Below are positions 40,665 through 51,482 of a stretch of DNA of 64,000 nt, piece after piece. Source of the stretch: G047528285 sp047528285 (GTDB lineage: Bacteria > Pseudomonadota > Gammaproteobacteria > Enterobacterales > Enterobacteriaceae); the NCBI GenBank assembly GCA_047528285.1, contig CP180022.1:930001-994000 (forward strand), in the 5' to 3' direction. Below the pieces are notes generated by a model. The model was not told where the DNA came from, ran no database searches, and was given only the letters and a program-made list of their open reading frames with translations. The position numbers were made by a program, and so were the translations under genes. Each line of letters starts with the position of its first letter. The stretch's first letter is position 1.

Positions 40665-41573
40665 GTGCTGGAGAGAATTAAAATAATGCTACAAAATATA
40701 CAGATTAAGCGTTGGTTAACGGAACTGGCTGGCTGGAGTGCAGAATGGCGTGGTGGCTGGCTTACTCGTTGGATAATTATTCTGTTTGTTCGTGTGTATA
40801 AAGTAGATATGCAGGAAGCGCAGGAACCGAATGTAGCTAGCTATCAGACTTTTAACGAATTCTTTATGCGATCGCTGCGCGAAGATGCTAGGCCTATTGA
40901 TTCCTCTCCAGCAGGATTAGTATTCCCGGCAGATGGTATCATCTTGCAGTTCGGAGAGATTAAAGAAGGACAGCTATTACAGGCGAAGGGGCAATACTAT
41001 AGTCTTGAAGCGCTACTTGTCGGCAACGAGTCCATGATAGCTCCTTTTCGTAATGGAATCTTTGTCACCACCTATTTAGCGCCGCGCGATTATCATCGCG
41101 TACATATGCCTTGCAACGGCGTGTTGCGCGAAATGCTGTACGTGCCAGGCGAACTGTTTTCAGTAAATCCGATGCACTCACTCAATATTCCTAATTTATT
41201 CACTCGAAATGAGCGGATTATTTGCTTATTTGATACCAGTTTTGGCCCAATGATACAAATTTTGGTAGGTGCGATTATTGTTGGCAGTATAGAAACCGTC
41301 TGGGAAAGAAGTATTACCTCTCCACGGGAGGGAATTATTAAATGTTGGAGCTATCCTCCCGCGAACGATAAAGCAGAAGTAATACTGCTGAAAGGCCAGG
41401 AAATGGGGCGATTCAAGCTGGGTTCCACCGTTATTAACCTGTTCGTTAAAAAAAACGTGTTGCTAGGCGAGCATCTATACACTTTATGTATGACCCGCGT
41501 TGGTCAGCGGTTGGCACAAGGTATTGTGATTGCCAAGACCGAGAGTTCGGTAAATGGAATCACCGACAGTTAA
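40665..41573 (+). CDS. psd: Phosphatidylserine decarboxylase proenzyme
   Basis: Psd makes phosphatidylethanolamine at the inner membrane. The GTG start (MLERIKIMLQNIQIKRWLTE) follows GAGGAAT and aligns with the E. coli N-terminus. The protein has 302 residues (322 in E. coli; only the acidic C-terminal tail is shorter). Asp90, His147 (RDYHRVHMPCNG) and the self-cleavage site KLGSTVINLF with Ser254 are at the E. coli positions. It is followed 15 bases later by mscM, as in E. coli, and preceded by the decayed rsgA. Confidence 0.97.
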   Translation: MLERIKIMLQNIQIKRWLTELAGWSAEWRGGWLTRWIIILFVRVYKVDMQEAQEPNVASYQTFNEFFMRSLREDARPIDSSPAGLVFPADGIILQFGEIKEGQLLQAKGQYYSLEALLVGNESMIAPFRNGIFVTTYLAPRDYHRVHMPCNGVLREMLYVPGELFSVNPMHSLNIPNLFTRNERIICLFDTSFGPMIQILVGAIIVGSIETVWERSITSPREGIIKCWSYPPANDKAEVILLKGQEMGRFKLGSTVINLFVKKNVLLGEHLYTLCMTRVGQRLAQGIVIAKTESSVNGITDS

Positions 41574-41588
41574 CAAGAGAGTTTCACC

Positions 41589-44500
41589 TTGCCCCTGATT
41601 ACTATTTTTTTTCTGGGGTGGCTGTTGGCCTCCCCAGCATTATCTTCCAATTTGCCTGACGAGGGGCAGATCAAAAAAGATCTGCAGCAGGCACAGGATG
41701 ATAAAACGTTACTAAATCAGAAGGTAATTGTCGAGGTGCTCCAGTCAGCGCTAAACGGCATTGCCGAAAGTAAAGAATCCATTTTAAAAATAAGGGAATA
41801 TCAGAAAGCTATTGATGATTTTCCGTCGTTGACTCGCCAGCAGTATGATGACAAAAGTAGTGAACTGGATGAATCTGCTACTTTTAGCCAAAAACTTTCC
41901 AGTAACGAACTTAATCAGCGTTTGTTGCAGGTTAATACTCAATTAATGAATTTAACAGGTCAACTAAAGCAGGAACAGGAGCAGGGGCGTACCATCAGCG
42001 ATTCTTTAGTTCTGTTGCCGCAGAGGCAAACAGAAGCTCGCCGAGCGCTGCGTGTTGTGGAACAGCAGCTTCAGGTTTTTCCAGCACCTAGAACACCTCT
42101 AGAAGAGGCCCAGGCCCTCTTGCTACAGGTGGAGAAATCTGTTAATCGACTCAAGGTAGAAGAGCTGGATCTTGCCCAGTTGAGCGCCAATAATCGCCAG
42201 GAGTTATCACGACTCCGTGCAGAATTATTAAAAAAACGCCATGATCATGTGGATCATGTATTGCAAGTATTGCGCAATCAGCTTAATAGTTTACGTCAGC
42301 AGGAAGCGGAGCAATCTATCGAACATACCGAAATGTTGGTAGAACAAGTGGGTGTGCTGCCTAAGTCGATTAGTACTCAGCTGCAAATTAATCGTGAACT
42401 TTCCATTGCGCTAAATCAACAAACGCAGAGCATGGATCTTATCACCTCACAGCAGCATCAGGCTGCTACGCAAATCCTCCAGGTGCGTCTGGCATTAACC
42501 ACATTGCGTGAGCAGGTGCAATGGCTGGATGAATCACAGGCTCTGAGAGAAACCCTGCGTGCTCAAGTATCTAGGTTACCGGAGATATCGAAGCCGCAGA
42601 AGCTTGATAGTGATATGGCGCAGATGCGTGTACAACGTTTGCATTTTGAAGATTTGATGAACAAGTTACAGAAATCCACTACGGGAGTACAGAATGACGG
42701 TTCTCCGATGACGTCATCGCAGGAGCGTATTTTTAACGATCAACTTATTACTCAACGTCATCTCCTTAATGCTCTTCTAACTGGGTGCGATACCCAAATC
42801 CTTGAACTTACTAAGTTGAAGGTGGCTAATAGTCAGATTGAAGAAGCGATGAATGAGATCCAGAAAGCGGCTCACCGATATCTTTTTTGGGTGGCTGATG
42901 TAAGGCCTCTTGGTCTTTCCTATCCGCTGCATGTTGGCCGGGATTTGCGCCGACTGGTGACATTGGACACATTCACCCAGTTAACTCATGCGCTTGGCAT
43001 GATGTTGACCAGCCAGGAAACAATTATTCTTCTGTTCGGAGCCTTGCTGCTGGTTAGTTGCAGTCTTAGTTCTCGCAGGCGTTATCATGCTTTTCTCGAT
43101 CGTTCCAGTTGCCGAGTGGGGAAAGTCAATCAGGATCATTTTTCCCTTACATTGCGCAATGTATTTTGGTCTGTGCTAGTTGCTTTGCCACTACCGGTTC
43201 TTTTGGCAGCGTTAGGATATGGATTACGCCATGCCTGGCTTTATCCAGTAGCAGTTGCTATTGGTGATGGGGTTAGTGCCACGGTTCCAGTACTTTGGGT
43301 CTTTATGGTGTGTGCCCATTTTGCTCGTCCGCGGGGGTTATTTATTGTGCATTTTGGCTGGGCAAAACAGCAAGTTGAACGTGCGTTGCGTTATTACACA
43401 CTATCTATCGGTATGATAGTGCCGCTGATCATGGCACTGATTTCTTTTGATAATTACAGTGAACGAGAATTTATAGATTCCCTTGGAAGATTATGCTTTC
43501 TTCTGCTGTGCGCTTGCCTAGCGTTGGTAACCACCAGTCTAAAGCGTGCAGGCTTGTCGCTATATCTTGATAAGTATGGTATCAGTGATAATGTCGTCAA
43601 TCGTTCGTTATGGAATTTGATGATTTGTGCACCAATCGTTTCGGCTGCAGCAGCATGTCTTGGGCACCTGTCAACCGCGCAGGCTTTGCTTGCGCGGCTT
43701 GAAACTTCTGTCGCTATTTGGTTTTTTTTGCTAATTATTTATTATATTATCCGTCGATGGATGTTTATTCAGAGGCGGCGAATTGCCTTTGAGCGCACCA
43801 AGCAGCGTCGTGCAGAGATGCTAGCCCAACGAGCGCGTAATGAGGATGCTTTATCGCAATCGCAGCTTAATGAAGCTGCTGCTGAGGTAGATGAAAAGGT
43901 TTTGGATCTTGATACCATCAGTGCACAATCGTTGCAATTGGTACGTTCAATTCTTATGCTGATTGCTCTTTTATCTGTGATTTTGATTTGGTCGGAGCTG
44001 CATTCAGCGTTAGGTTTTCTGGAGAATATTATTCTGTGGGATGCTACCTCTAGTATTAAAGGAGTCGATAGTATTCAGCCAATTACGCTTGGCGCTGGGT
44101 TGATAGCTATTCTGGTTTTTATTATCACGACCCAGATGGTGCGCAATTTACCTGCACTGTTGGAGTTGGTGCTGTTACAGCATTTGGATTTAAGCCCAGG
44201 TACTGGATACGCCATTACTACCTTGACTAAATATGGTTTGATGTTGCTGGGGGGGCTTATCGGGTTTTCTCTGATAGGCATCGAGTGGTCAAAATTGCAG
44301 TGGTTAGCGGCAGCATTAGGTGTGGGACTAGGTTTTGGTTTGCAGGAGATTTTTGCTAACTTTATTTCCGGATTAATGATTCTTTTTGAAAAACCGATTC
44401 GGATTGGTGATACTGTTACCATTCGTGATTTAACTGGTAATATTACCCGCATTAATACTCGCGCAACGACTATTACTGATTGGGATCGAAAAGAAATCAT

Positions 44501-44879
44501 TGTGCCTAATAAAGCTTTCATAACTGAACAGTTCGTTAACTGGTCTCTATCGGATACAGTGACGCGTGTTGTACTGCGATTGCCAGCGCCGGCTGGTGTC
44601 AATATTGCAGAGATGACCAACATTTTAGTGCAGGCAGCACGCCGCTGCCCATTGGTTCTAGAATTGCCAGTGCCAGAGGCTTTTTTAGTGGATTTGCAGC
44701 AAGGGTTGCCGTTATTTGAGTTGCGTATGCATGCAGCTGAAATGGGGCACCGGATGCCATTGCGACACCAGGTCAATACACTGATATTGGAAGGTTATCG
44801 TAAACATGGCATGGAATTGCCTTTCCCGGCTTTTCAATTGCAAAAAGATCAGATAAAAGCTACTACTATACATAAATAA
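41589..44879 (+). CDS. mscM: Miniconductance mechanosensitive channel MscM
   Basis: A 1,096-residue member of the large MscS family (E. coli YjeP/MscM, 1,107). The TTG start gives a signal peptide ending near SPALSS. A long periplasmic coiled-coil region (about residues 20-460) follows, then about eleven membrane helices from about 475. The conserved MscS core is at the end: LGVGLGFGLQEIFANFISGL (pore helix), FEKPIRIGDTVTIRD and PNKAFITEQFVNWSLSD. MscM opens at low membrane tension and releases solutes. It is probably co-transcribed with psd. At 3.3 kb it is the longest gene in the window and is entirely undamaged, so selection on osmotic safety appears strong. Confidence 0.96.
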   Translation: MPLITIFFLGWLLASPALSSNLPDEGQIKKDLQQAQDDKTLLNQKVIVEVLQSALNGIAESKESILKIREYQKAIDDFPSLTRQQYDDKSSELDESATFSQKLSSNELNQRLLQVNTQLMNLTGQLKQEQEQGRTISDSLVLLPQRQTEARRALRVVEQQLQVFPAPRTPLEEAQALLLQVEKSVNRLKVEELDLAQLSANNRQELSRLRAELLKKRHDHVDHVLQVLRNQLNSLRQQEAEQSIEHTEMLVEQVGVLPKSISTQLQINRELSIALNQQTQSMDLITSQQHQAATQILQVRLALTTLREQVQWLDESQALRETLRAQVSRLPEISKPQKLDSDMAQMRVQRLHFEDLMNKLQKSTTGVQNDGSPMTSSQERIFNDQLITQRHLLNALLTGCDTQILELTKLKVANSQIEEAMNEIQKAAHRYLFWVADVRPLGLSYPLHVGRDLRRLVTLDTFTQLTHALGMMLTSQETIILLFGALLLVSCSLSSRRRYHAFLDRSSCRVGKVNQDHFSLTLRNVFWSVLVALPLPVLLAALGYGLRHAWLYPVAVAIGDGVSATVPVLWVFMVCAHFARPRGLFIVHFGWAKQQVERALRYYTLSIGMIVPLIMALISFDNYSEREFIDSLGRLCFLLLCACLALVTTSLKRAGLSLYLDKYGISDNVVNRSLWNLMICAPIVSAAAACLGHLSTAQALLARLETSVAIWFFLLIIYYIIRRWMFIQRRRIAFERTKQRRAEMLAQRARNEDALSQSQLNEAAAEVDEKVLDLDTISAQSLQLVRSILMLIALLSVILIWSELHSALGFLENIILWDATSSIKGVDSIQPITLGAGLIAILVFIITTQMVRNLPALLELVLLQHLDLSPGTGYAITTLTKYGLMLLGGLIGFSLIGIEWSKLQWLAAALGVGLGFGLQEIFANFISGLMILFEKPIRIGDTVTIRDLTGNITRINTRATTITDWDRKEIIVPNKAFITEQFVNWSLSDTVTRVVLRLPAPAGVNIAEMTNILVQAARRCPLVLELPVPEAFLVDLQQGLPLFELRMHAAEMGHRMPLRHQVNTLILEGYRKHGMELPFPAFQLQKDQIKATTIHK

Positions 44880-45169
44880 TTATATCAATTTAAAAAGCCG
44901 CGCTCTTTAATATAGAGAAAGGATTTTCTGTGTGTTAAATATTGCGAGTTTTGATAAAGAAGCTATATCGAACCGCATTTTTCTATCTGAAAGTGAGTTA
45001 AGAGAAATTCCGAGAGTTATTTTTATCGACTGACGTCTATAAAAGATAAGGAGAGTAAAAGATATAATGGTGGCGAGTAAAAATTAAGTTGTCCTTGGAG
45101 ATGTTAGTCTCCACATTGGTGTTTAAGCTCGTTCTATAGGAAAAGCAATCACATTTTTAAAATTTTTAG

Positions 45170-46081
45170 AATTCAGTTGCCAGCCATGATTAATCGGTCA
45201 ACCCCCCTAATATTTACGCCGGAGCATTTCGGCATTCTCTGCGCTACAATGTGACGCCAGTAAATTCTCATCGAAAGGTTGTTCAGAAAGCTTCATTTTT
45301 ATCTGTTTTAATTATCCTGTTCAAATCGTTGACATTGCTTAATCGAATCACTAAGTTTACGAAACCCATTGGTTAGTTCAATGCCCTTAAAATACACATT
45401 CAAAACGTTCTTCTACTCGATCATTATTGGTGCTAATTTTAGTTAAGGAAGTCTACGAAGATGGAAAATAGTAAACAAAAGTCAGCTTATCATGTCAGAT
45501 TTTGGCTCAATTACCATTGCAAACAACAATTGCAGGAGCGTATCATGATCGTCTATCATTAATGCGGATTTGCTCAGGTTCCATTTGATCGCGAGGTCAA
45601 AAAGTTATTCTTTCTCTGCTAATAAAGGATCAATACCTATATGATGAATGAATATCTTTTGATAAGAAAGTGGTTCTGAACTACTATCGTAACTCAGAAT
45701 ATGCTGTAATAAGTAATTAATCTCATTCATCAGGTAGAACATATTATCGGATGATATTATTCTAGAATAGTGAATTCCGGATTATGATAACGACCGCTTT
45801 CTTCGTTATGAGATATTAGGCATCACTAAAAATATGGGGCTGATCCCGGTTGTTAAGAGGCGCTTCATGTGAAATTCATGGCTTGTTATTAAATACAATG
45901 GTATACCGTCAGCTGTTTCGGACTAATAAAGCGGGTTTTAAATGATACAATATGAATATCTGTTACTATTTCTAGTAACCCGCGTTCATTAAAAAATTCT
46001 CTAAATATGGCTTATAATTATCGCGCATTTTAATAAATTGCTAATAGACGCGCTTGGCTGCCAAATAGTCAAATTGCTCAT
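45170..46081 (-). pseudogene. epmA: epmA remnant, EF-P--lysine ligase
   Basis: This is a nearly full-length fossil of EpmA (PoxA/GenX), the lysyl-tRNA synthetase-like enzyme that attaches beta-lysine to EF-P Lys34. The minus strand starts MSNLTIWQPSASISNLL at 46081. It continues with EFHMKRLLTTGISPIF near 45880, MFYLMNEINYLLQHIL near 45735, PLSYQKIFIHHIGIDPLLA, DDHDTLLQLLFAM near 45550 and KGIELTNGFRKL near 45390, and ends GVDRLIM near 45195. Several stops (for example in the first 40 codons) and frameshifts interrupt it. In E. coli epmA also lies close to mscM. Class II synthetase motif 2 is broken. Confidence 0.9.
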
Positions 46082-47684
46082 GTTTTTTCCTTCAAACAGA
46101 AAATATAGTTCATATTTATTCATAAATATAAAGACATGTCATTGTCATTCTTTTTTAATGTGAAGTTTGTGCTTACAGGGTGGTATTTTTATATTTTTCA
46201 TTTTTTAATAAGATGATATTTTGAATAATATTTTTACCCATGCATATTTTTATCGCTCTGAAGCGCATAACTTAGATTTGTTGATTAAGTGTTCTTTATA
46301 TTTTTTTAAAATATATTTTGATTAAAATTGATAACGTTTGCTATGATTTTAGTAAAGGTAAGCTTTGTGAAAGCATATTCATGCTGTATGACGACATGTT
46401 TAAACAGATATATAGTAAGCGATCATTGATTTAGTAATGACTAGATCTTTATACAGAGAGCTACTTCGTGGTGTTTTGCATTAGTTTGAACACTTTTTTT
46501 GATGTATTAAAAATTATTTAAAAACAGGTTGGAGTAGGATAATGCTTAAAAGCTGAAGGCTTTATTTTCTGCGAGAGACTATGCGCCATTATATTGATAT
46601 ACAGTATAAAAATAATCCTCGTTGGGATTTTATTTTTAAAATCTTATAAGCATCATGTGCTTTAGTATATATTCTTGAATCAAGAAGTGTATAGATCACT
46701 ATAGAAGAATTAATCAAGTTAACATAGTATTTTATATGATTGAGGTGTAATTTATTTATTAATGTTCTGTTAGATTTCGAATTATATAGTAAACAAAAAC
46801 ATTTCTAGTTGATTAAGTGATATCGTTTGAATTTATATATCTACATAAAATGTATTTTTCATAAACCATTACTCTCAAAATTAAAATCGATTTATGGGAA
46901 GATTATTTATCTTTATATGAGTATATTTATTTATCAATAAATATGAGTTACTATCTCGTACATTTTCGATAGCTTTAAAATCTTTATATACGGCGGCATC
47001 AGTATTAAGTGATATAACAATTATTATTAATAATGCACAACAATAAGTATTTTCAACACCAGATATAAAGAGTTTTATATACGGCGCGGGAATATTGACG
47101 GTACTTTATCCAACATGCTAAGCATTGGTGTTTATATAGGAATGAATTTTAATTAGCTTTAATATTTTTTATTATGACTAATTTGTTTCAATGGAAATTG
47201 ATTTTTCTAGTTATATAAATAATACTTATAGTATTACAAAGTTAGAATCAATTTAGTTTAATTATTAATGCATATTAATAATCTGTGTTTTTATCGTAGT
47301 AATTAAAATAAGAATTAAATATGAAATTGAATTATATTCAACACCAATAAACACCTTAATATGTCACCTATTAACAATATATCAGAAATATAGAATATTT
47401 TAAAACTTTTATCTCATTTCATCGTTATTGATGCGTAATAATCAATAGGTGGTACAATAATAACTATTAAAATAATCGAGATTTGGTTATCTACAATTTT
47501 CTTAATTAATTTTTTAACAATTATGTACCATTCTAATATAGCTATTTTATGAGTTTCGAGACCTATGGAATTATCTAAAAAGTACTCTAAAATCACCCTC
47601 TAATTTATATTTTTCATCTCTATCTTCTATATTAGATTTTTTATTAGTAGTTAGACTAGCTGTGTTGCGTCTGAAGGAAAAGTT
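46082..47684. other. AT-rich spacer, no gene seen
   Basis: A 1.6 kb spacer between the epmA fossil and metR, with stops in all frames and no recognisable protein, RNA gene or strong hairpin. Confidence 0.5.
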
Positions 47685-48599
47685 TTATTTGGGGTCACGG
47701 ATATACGGAAAATGGGCGTATGCATGCTGCTGGGTTAATCGAATGAATGCCTCTGTTGCGGGCTGTCGCTGTTCACCGGCCCGTACTGCGGCGTAAAGTC
47801 GACCCCACAAACCTTTTCCAAGCGTTCGAGTGGCAATAACTCCTTGGCGTTCGAAACTATCAACCACCCAATGTGGAAGTGCGGCGATACCCATGCGCGC
47901 TGATACCATTTGAATTAATAGCAGTGTATTATCAACATGTTTTAGCAGAGGACGGCTAAGCACGGCAGCACCTAAAGGCTTCAAAAAATGACTCCATACA
48001 TGCATACGGCTGCGCTGTACAGGATAAATTAACAGTGTTTCACGTTCCAAATCATGCGGTGCAATGATTTTTTTAGCCGTGAGAGGATGATCAGGTGATA
48101 GCACAAGTCGAATTTCGAAATCAAACATAGGCGTATGGTGCAGCCCACTACGTGCCATGATATCAGATGTTAACACCAAATCCAATTCGCCCTGTTGCAG
48201 TGCCGGCTGTGGATTGAAGGTGACGCCGGAACGAAAATCGATCAATACTTGCGCCCAATGCTGGTGAAATTCTGTTAGCGCTGGTGTTAACCATTGAATG
48301 CAGCTATGGTACTCGATCGCTAAACGTAAGGTAGCTTGATGCGGTTTCTGGAAAGTTTGTAGGGTTTTATGTATTTGGGGTAGTATTTGTTCGGCTAATT
48401 GCAGCAAACTCTCGCCTTGAGGCGTAAAATGCACTGGTTGGCTTTTACGTATGAATAAATGAAAGCCTAGCCGATTCTCCAAATCACTGAACTGATGCGA
48501 TAGCGCCGATTGGGTTTGATGTAGTTGCGTTGCCGCTGCCGATAGCGAACCGCCATTGCGCAACGCCTGCAGCGTTCGCAGATGTTTTAGTTCAATCAT
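47685..48599 (-). CDS. metR: LysR-family activator MetR
   Basis: MetR activates metE and other methionine genes with homocysteine as co-inducer. I chose the ATG at 48599 (MIELKHLRTLQALRNGGSLS), which matches E. coli MIEVKHL; a GTG at 48614 is an alternative. The winged HTH is in the first 60 residues (AAATQLHQTQSALSHQFSDL), followed by a periplasmic-binding-like effector domain (IEYHSCIQWLTPAL, SGVTFNPQPALQQGELDLVL, QMVSARMGIAALPHWVV). It has 304 residues; E. coli MetR has 317, with the extra residues at the C-terminus. It is divergent from metE. A dedicated regulator kept in such a reduced background is notable. Confidence 0.96.
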   Translation of the reverse strand: MIELKHLRTLQALRNGGSLSAAATQLHQTQSALSHQFSDLENRLGFHLFIRKSQPVHFTPQGESLLQLAEQILPQIHKTLQTFQKPHQATLRLAIEYHSCIQWLTPALTEFHQHWAQVLIDFRSGVTFNPQPALQQGELDLVLTSDIMARSGLHHTPMFDFEIRLVLSPDHPLTAKKIIAPHDLERETLLIYPVQRSRMHVWSHFLKPLGAAVLSRPLLKHVDNTLLLIQMVSARMGIAALPHWVVDSFERQGVIATRTLGKGLWGRLYAAVRAGEQRQPATEAFIRLTQQHAYAHFPYIRDPK

Positions 48600-48704
48600 G
48601 AGAGAGTATTTCACCTAAAAGTGAATAATTTGCGCTTGTGTAGCAGTACACTACACGGCTATTATAGATGTGTAAACATCCGGGTGGCTGAATGGGAGAA
48701 AGTA
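48600..48704. promoter_or_regulatory. metR/metE divergent control region
   Basis: This 105-base spacer serves both genes, as in E. coli. It contains a palindrome TTCAC-N6-GTGAA at 48610-48625 and an adjoining TGAA-TAATT-TGC at 48622-48633, which resembles a partly matched MetR site (consensus TGAA-N5-TTCA). These are candidates by inspection only. metE has a good ribosome-binding site (GGGAGAAA) before its ATG. Confidence 0.4.
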
Positions 48705-50993
48705 ATGGTAATTCTGAGTCATACACTGGGGTTTCCCCGCATCGGCCTGCACCGGGAATTAAAAAAAATGCAGGAAAATTATTGGGCCGGTAATATTAGT
48801 CAGCAACAGCTCTTTGATACAGGTCGTGAATTACGATCACGTCATTGGCAACAACAGAAAGATGCTGGTGTAGACCTTCTACCAGTAGGTGATTTTGCCT
48901 GGTACGATCATGTGCTTACAACCAGTTTGATGCTGGATAACGTGCCAGATCGTCATCGAAATAATGTTAAGAATAGTAATAATAATATTGATATTGATAC
49001 ACTTTTTCGTATTAGCCGCGGGCGCGCGCCAACCGGGGAACCGGCCGCTGCTGCTGAAATGACAAAATGGTTTAATACTAATTATCATTATATAGTACCT
49101 GAGTTTACTATAGGACAGAAATTTTGTCTTGCTTGGACTCAATTGTTAGATGAAGTGGAGGAAGCTTTGTCACTAGGCTACTCCGTGAAGCCGGTACTTC
49201 TTGGGCCACTTAGCTACTTGTGGTTGGGTAAGGTGAAAGGCGAAGTCTTTGATCGTTTATCTCTTTTACCGGCCCTGCTTCCAGTATATAGGCAACTTCT
49301 AGACAAGCTGGCAAAACTAGGAATTGAGTGGGTTCAAATTGACGAACCGGTTTTGGTGTTAGAGTTACCACAGGTATGGGGCGAAGCCTACGCTAGTGCT
49401 TATCAATCGCTGCAGGGGTTGACTAAATTGCTCTTAACAACCTATTTTGATAGCATCAAGCACCAAATTGATATTATCACGGCGTTGCCAGTACAAGGAC
49501 TGCATGTGGATTTGGTAGCAGGTGACGATAATTTATCTGAGCTTCATAGACAACTTCCGACAGAGTGGTTGTTGTCTGCTGGCGTCATTAACGGACGCAA
49601 TGTTTGGCGTGCTGATCTGCAAAGTTGGTATGAAAAGTTACTACCTTTGGTAGGTGAGCGCAAACTTTGGATAGGATCTTCTTGCTCGCTCCTGCATAGC
49701 CCGATCGATCTTAGTATTGAAAGACAGCTTGATGAAGAAGTGAAAAGCTGGTTTGCTTTTTCTTTGCAAAAATGTGCTGAATTGAGCTTGTTGTGTACTG
49801 CATTGAATGAGAAAGATAATAAGCATCAGGCTAAGCTATCCGAGTATAGCGCTAAGATCCGTGATCGCTGCCATTCTAGCCGAGTGCATAATTCAGAAGT
49901 AAAAGCACGTTTAGGAAAGATCACTGCCATCGATAGTCGACGGCAGAAGCCGTACGCTTCGCGCGCCGCCGCGCAGCGTAAGCGTTTTAATTTACCCGCC
50001 TGGCCAACTACCACTATAGGCTCTTTCCCGCAAACTAATGAAATTCGCGGATTGCGTCTTGATTTTAAACATGGGCGACTAGATACTCATTGTTACAATG
50101 CCGCTATCAGTAAACATATAAAGAAAGCTATTGTAGAGCAGGAATCCTTGGGATTGGATGTGCTTGTTCATGGTGAAGCTGAACGTAATGACATGGTTGA
50201 ATATTTTGGAGAACATCTAGACGGGTTTGTTTTTACCCAGAATGGATGGGTGCAAAGCTACGGTTCACGCTGTGTGAAGCCCCCCATTATTATTGGTGAT
50301 ATCAGCCGCCCTAAGCCGATCACTGTCAAGTGGGCACGTTATGCTCAGTCGCTGACAAAAAAACCTGTGAAAGGTATGCTGACTGGCCCAGTTACAATTT
50401 TATGCTGGTCATTTCCGCGTGAAGATGTGAGCCGTAAAACTATCTGCAGGCAGATTGCGTTGGCATTGCGTGATGAAGTGGTAGATTTAGAAGAGGCTGG
50501 TATCGGGATTATTCAGATCGATGAACCGGCATTACGTGAAGGGCTGCCATTGAAACATTCGGCCCGGCAAAATTATTTATCGTGGGCGGTGGAGGTATTT
50601 CGACTTAACGCGGCGGTGGCGCAGGATAACACTCAAATTCATACCCATATGTGTTATTGCGAGTTTAACGATATTATAGATTCCATTGCAGCGCTTGATG
50701 CTGATGTAATTACGATTGAAACTTCCCGATCGGATATGGAGCTGTTGGAAGCTTTTAAAAAATTTGAGTATCCTAACGAAATCGGTCCTGGAGTATATGA
50801 TATTCATACTCCGAACGTGCCGAGTATTGAGTGGATAGTCAAGTTGCTGCGTAAAGCAGCAACGAGTATTTCTCTGAAGCGTTTGTGGGTAAATCCAGAT
50901 TGTGGATTAAAAACTCGGGCTTGGCCGGAAACCCGTCAAGCTCTAGCTAATATGGTAGCTGCCGCAAAAAAATTACGAGATGAAGAGTTTTAA
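48705..50993 (+). CDS. metE: Cobalamin-independent methionine synthase
   Basis: MetE transfers the methyl group of 5-methyltetrahydropteroyl-triglutamate to homocysteine, making methionine without B12. The start at 48705 (MVILSHTLGFPRIGLHRELK) aligns with E. coli; the frame is open to 48621, but the extension lies in the control region. The protein has 762 residues (753 in E. coli). Folate-binding TKWFNTNYHYIVPEF and the duplicated barrels are intact. The zinc ligands are in IHTHMCYCEFND (His, Cys), TIETSRSDMELLE (Glu) and WVNPDCGLKTR (Cys). A short insertion rich in Asn and Asp (near KNSNNNIDIDTLF) follows HRN. No damage is visible over 2.3 kb. Confidence 0.98.
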   Translation: MVILSHTLGFPRIGLHRELKKMQENYWAGNISQQQLFDTGRELRSRHWQQQKDAGVDLLPVGDFAWYDHVLTTSLMLDNVPDRHRNNVKNSNNNIDIDTLFRISRGRAPTGEPAAAAEMTKWFNTNYHYIVPEFTIGQKFCLAWTQLLDEVEEALSLGYSVKPVLLGPLSYLWLGKVKGEVFDRLSLLPALLPVYRQLLDKLAKLGIEWVQIDEPVLVLELPQVWGEAYASAYQSLQGLTKLLLTTYFDSIKHQIDIITALPVQGLHVDLVAGDDNLSELHRQLPTEWLLSAGVINGRNVWRADLQSWYEKLLPLVGERKLWIGSSCSLLHSPIDLSIERQLDEEVKSWFAFSLQKCAELSLLCTALNEKDNKHQAKLSEYSAKIRDRCHSSRVHNSEVKARLGKITAIDSRRQKPYASRAAAQRKRFNLPAWPTTTIGSFPQTNEIRGLRLDFKHGRLDTHCYNAAISKHIKKAIVEQESLGLDVLVHGEAERNDMVEYFGEHLDGFVFTQNGWVQSYGSRCVKPPIIIGDISRPKPITVKWARYAQSLTKKPVKGMLTGPVTILCWSFPREDVSRKTICRQIALALRDEVVDLEEAGIGIIQIDEPALREGLPLKHSARQNYLSWAVEVFRLNAAVAQDNTQIHTHMCYCEFNDIIDSIAALDADVITIETSRSDMELLEAFKKFEYPNEIGPGVYDIHTPNVPSIEWIVKLLRKAATSISLKRLWVNPDCGLKTRAWPETRQALANMVAAAKKLRDEEF

Positions 50994-51444
50994 ACAAGAG
51001 AGTAGATTTTTTCGGCAGATAGGTGTTTGGCAGAAAAGCGTGTGTGCGTGATATAAAGATACGGGAGCAACGGTTTGTTAAATGGCAAGTCTTGATTACG
51101 CCAGATTAATCATTAGTTAATAAAATACTGATATTCAGATTACTAAAGATTTTTAATTCCATGCAACATCCGCTAACAGTAGAATGACTGGAAGAATTTA
51201 TTTAATTTCGGTAGCCAGTATTTAATTCGATTCTAAATTAATTGAACACTAGTTTATAAGAAGAGCAATATGTAACCTTATAAGGTTTAAGTATGATATA
51301 AAATATTTAATTATGATTAAGAATCTATAACTAATTAATAACATTTGTAAACCAATAAGAAATTCAAATTTTTCATCCAAAAGTTGACTATAATTGTAGG
51401 TATCAACAGTTTTTCAGAAAACAGAATAAAAATTAAGGAATGGC

Positions 51445-51465
51445 TACCCCTTTTAATAAGGGGTA
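51445..51465. terminator. Hairpin downstream of metE
   Basis: TACCCCTT, loop TTAAT and AAGGGGTA form a perfect 8-base stem, the only G/C-rich element for hundreds of bases. It lies 450 bases after metE and has no T run afterwards, so terminator function is only a possibility. Ambiguous bases begin 18 bases further on. Confidence 0.4.
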
Positions 51466-51482
51466 TGTATATAATATTAAAA

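Noticed and set aside
44075..44776. A 233-codon open frame on the minus strand.
   Set aside because: It lies entirely inside mscM, has unusual Lys/Asn-rich composition and no family match; it is an antisense shadow.
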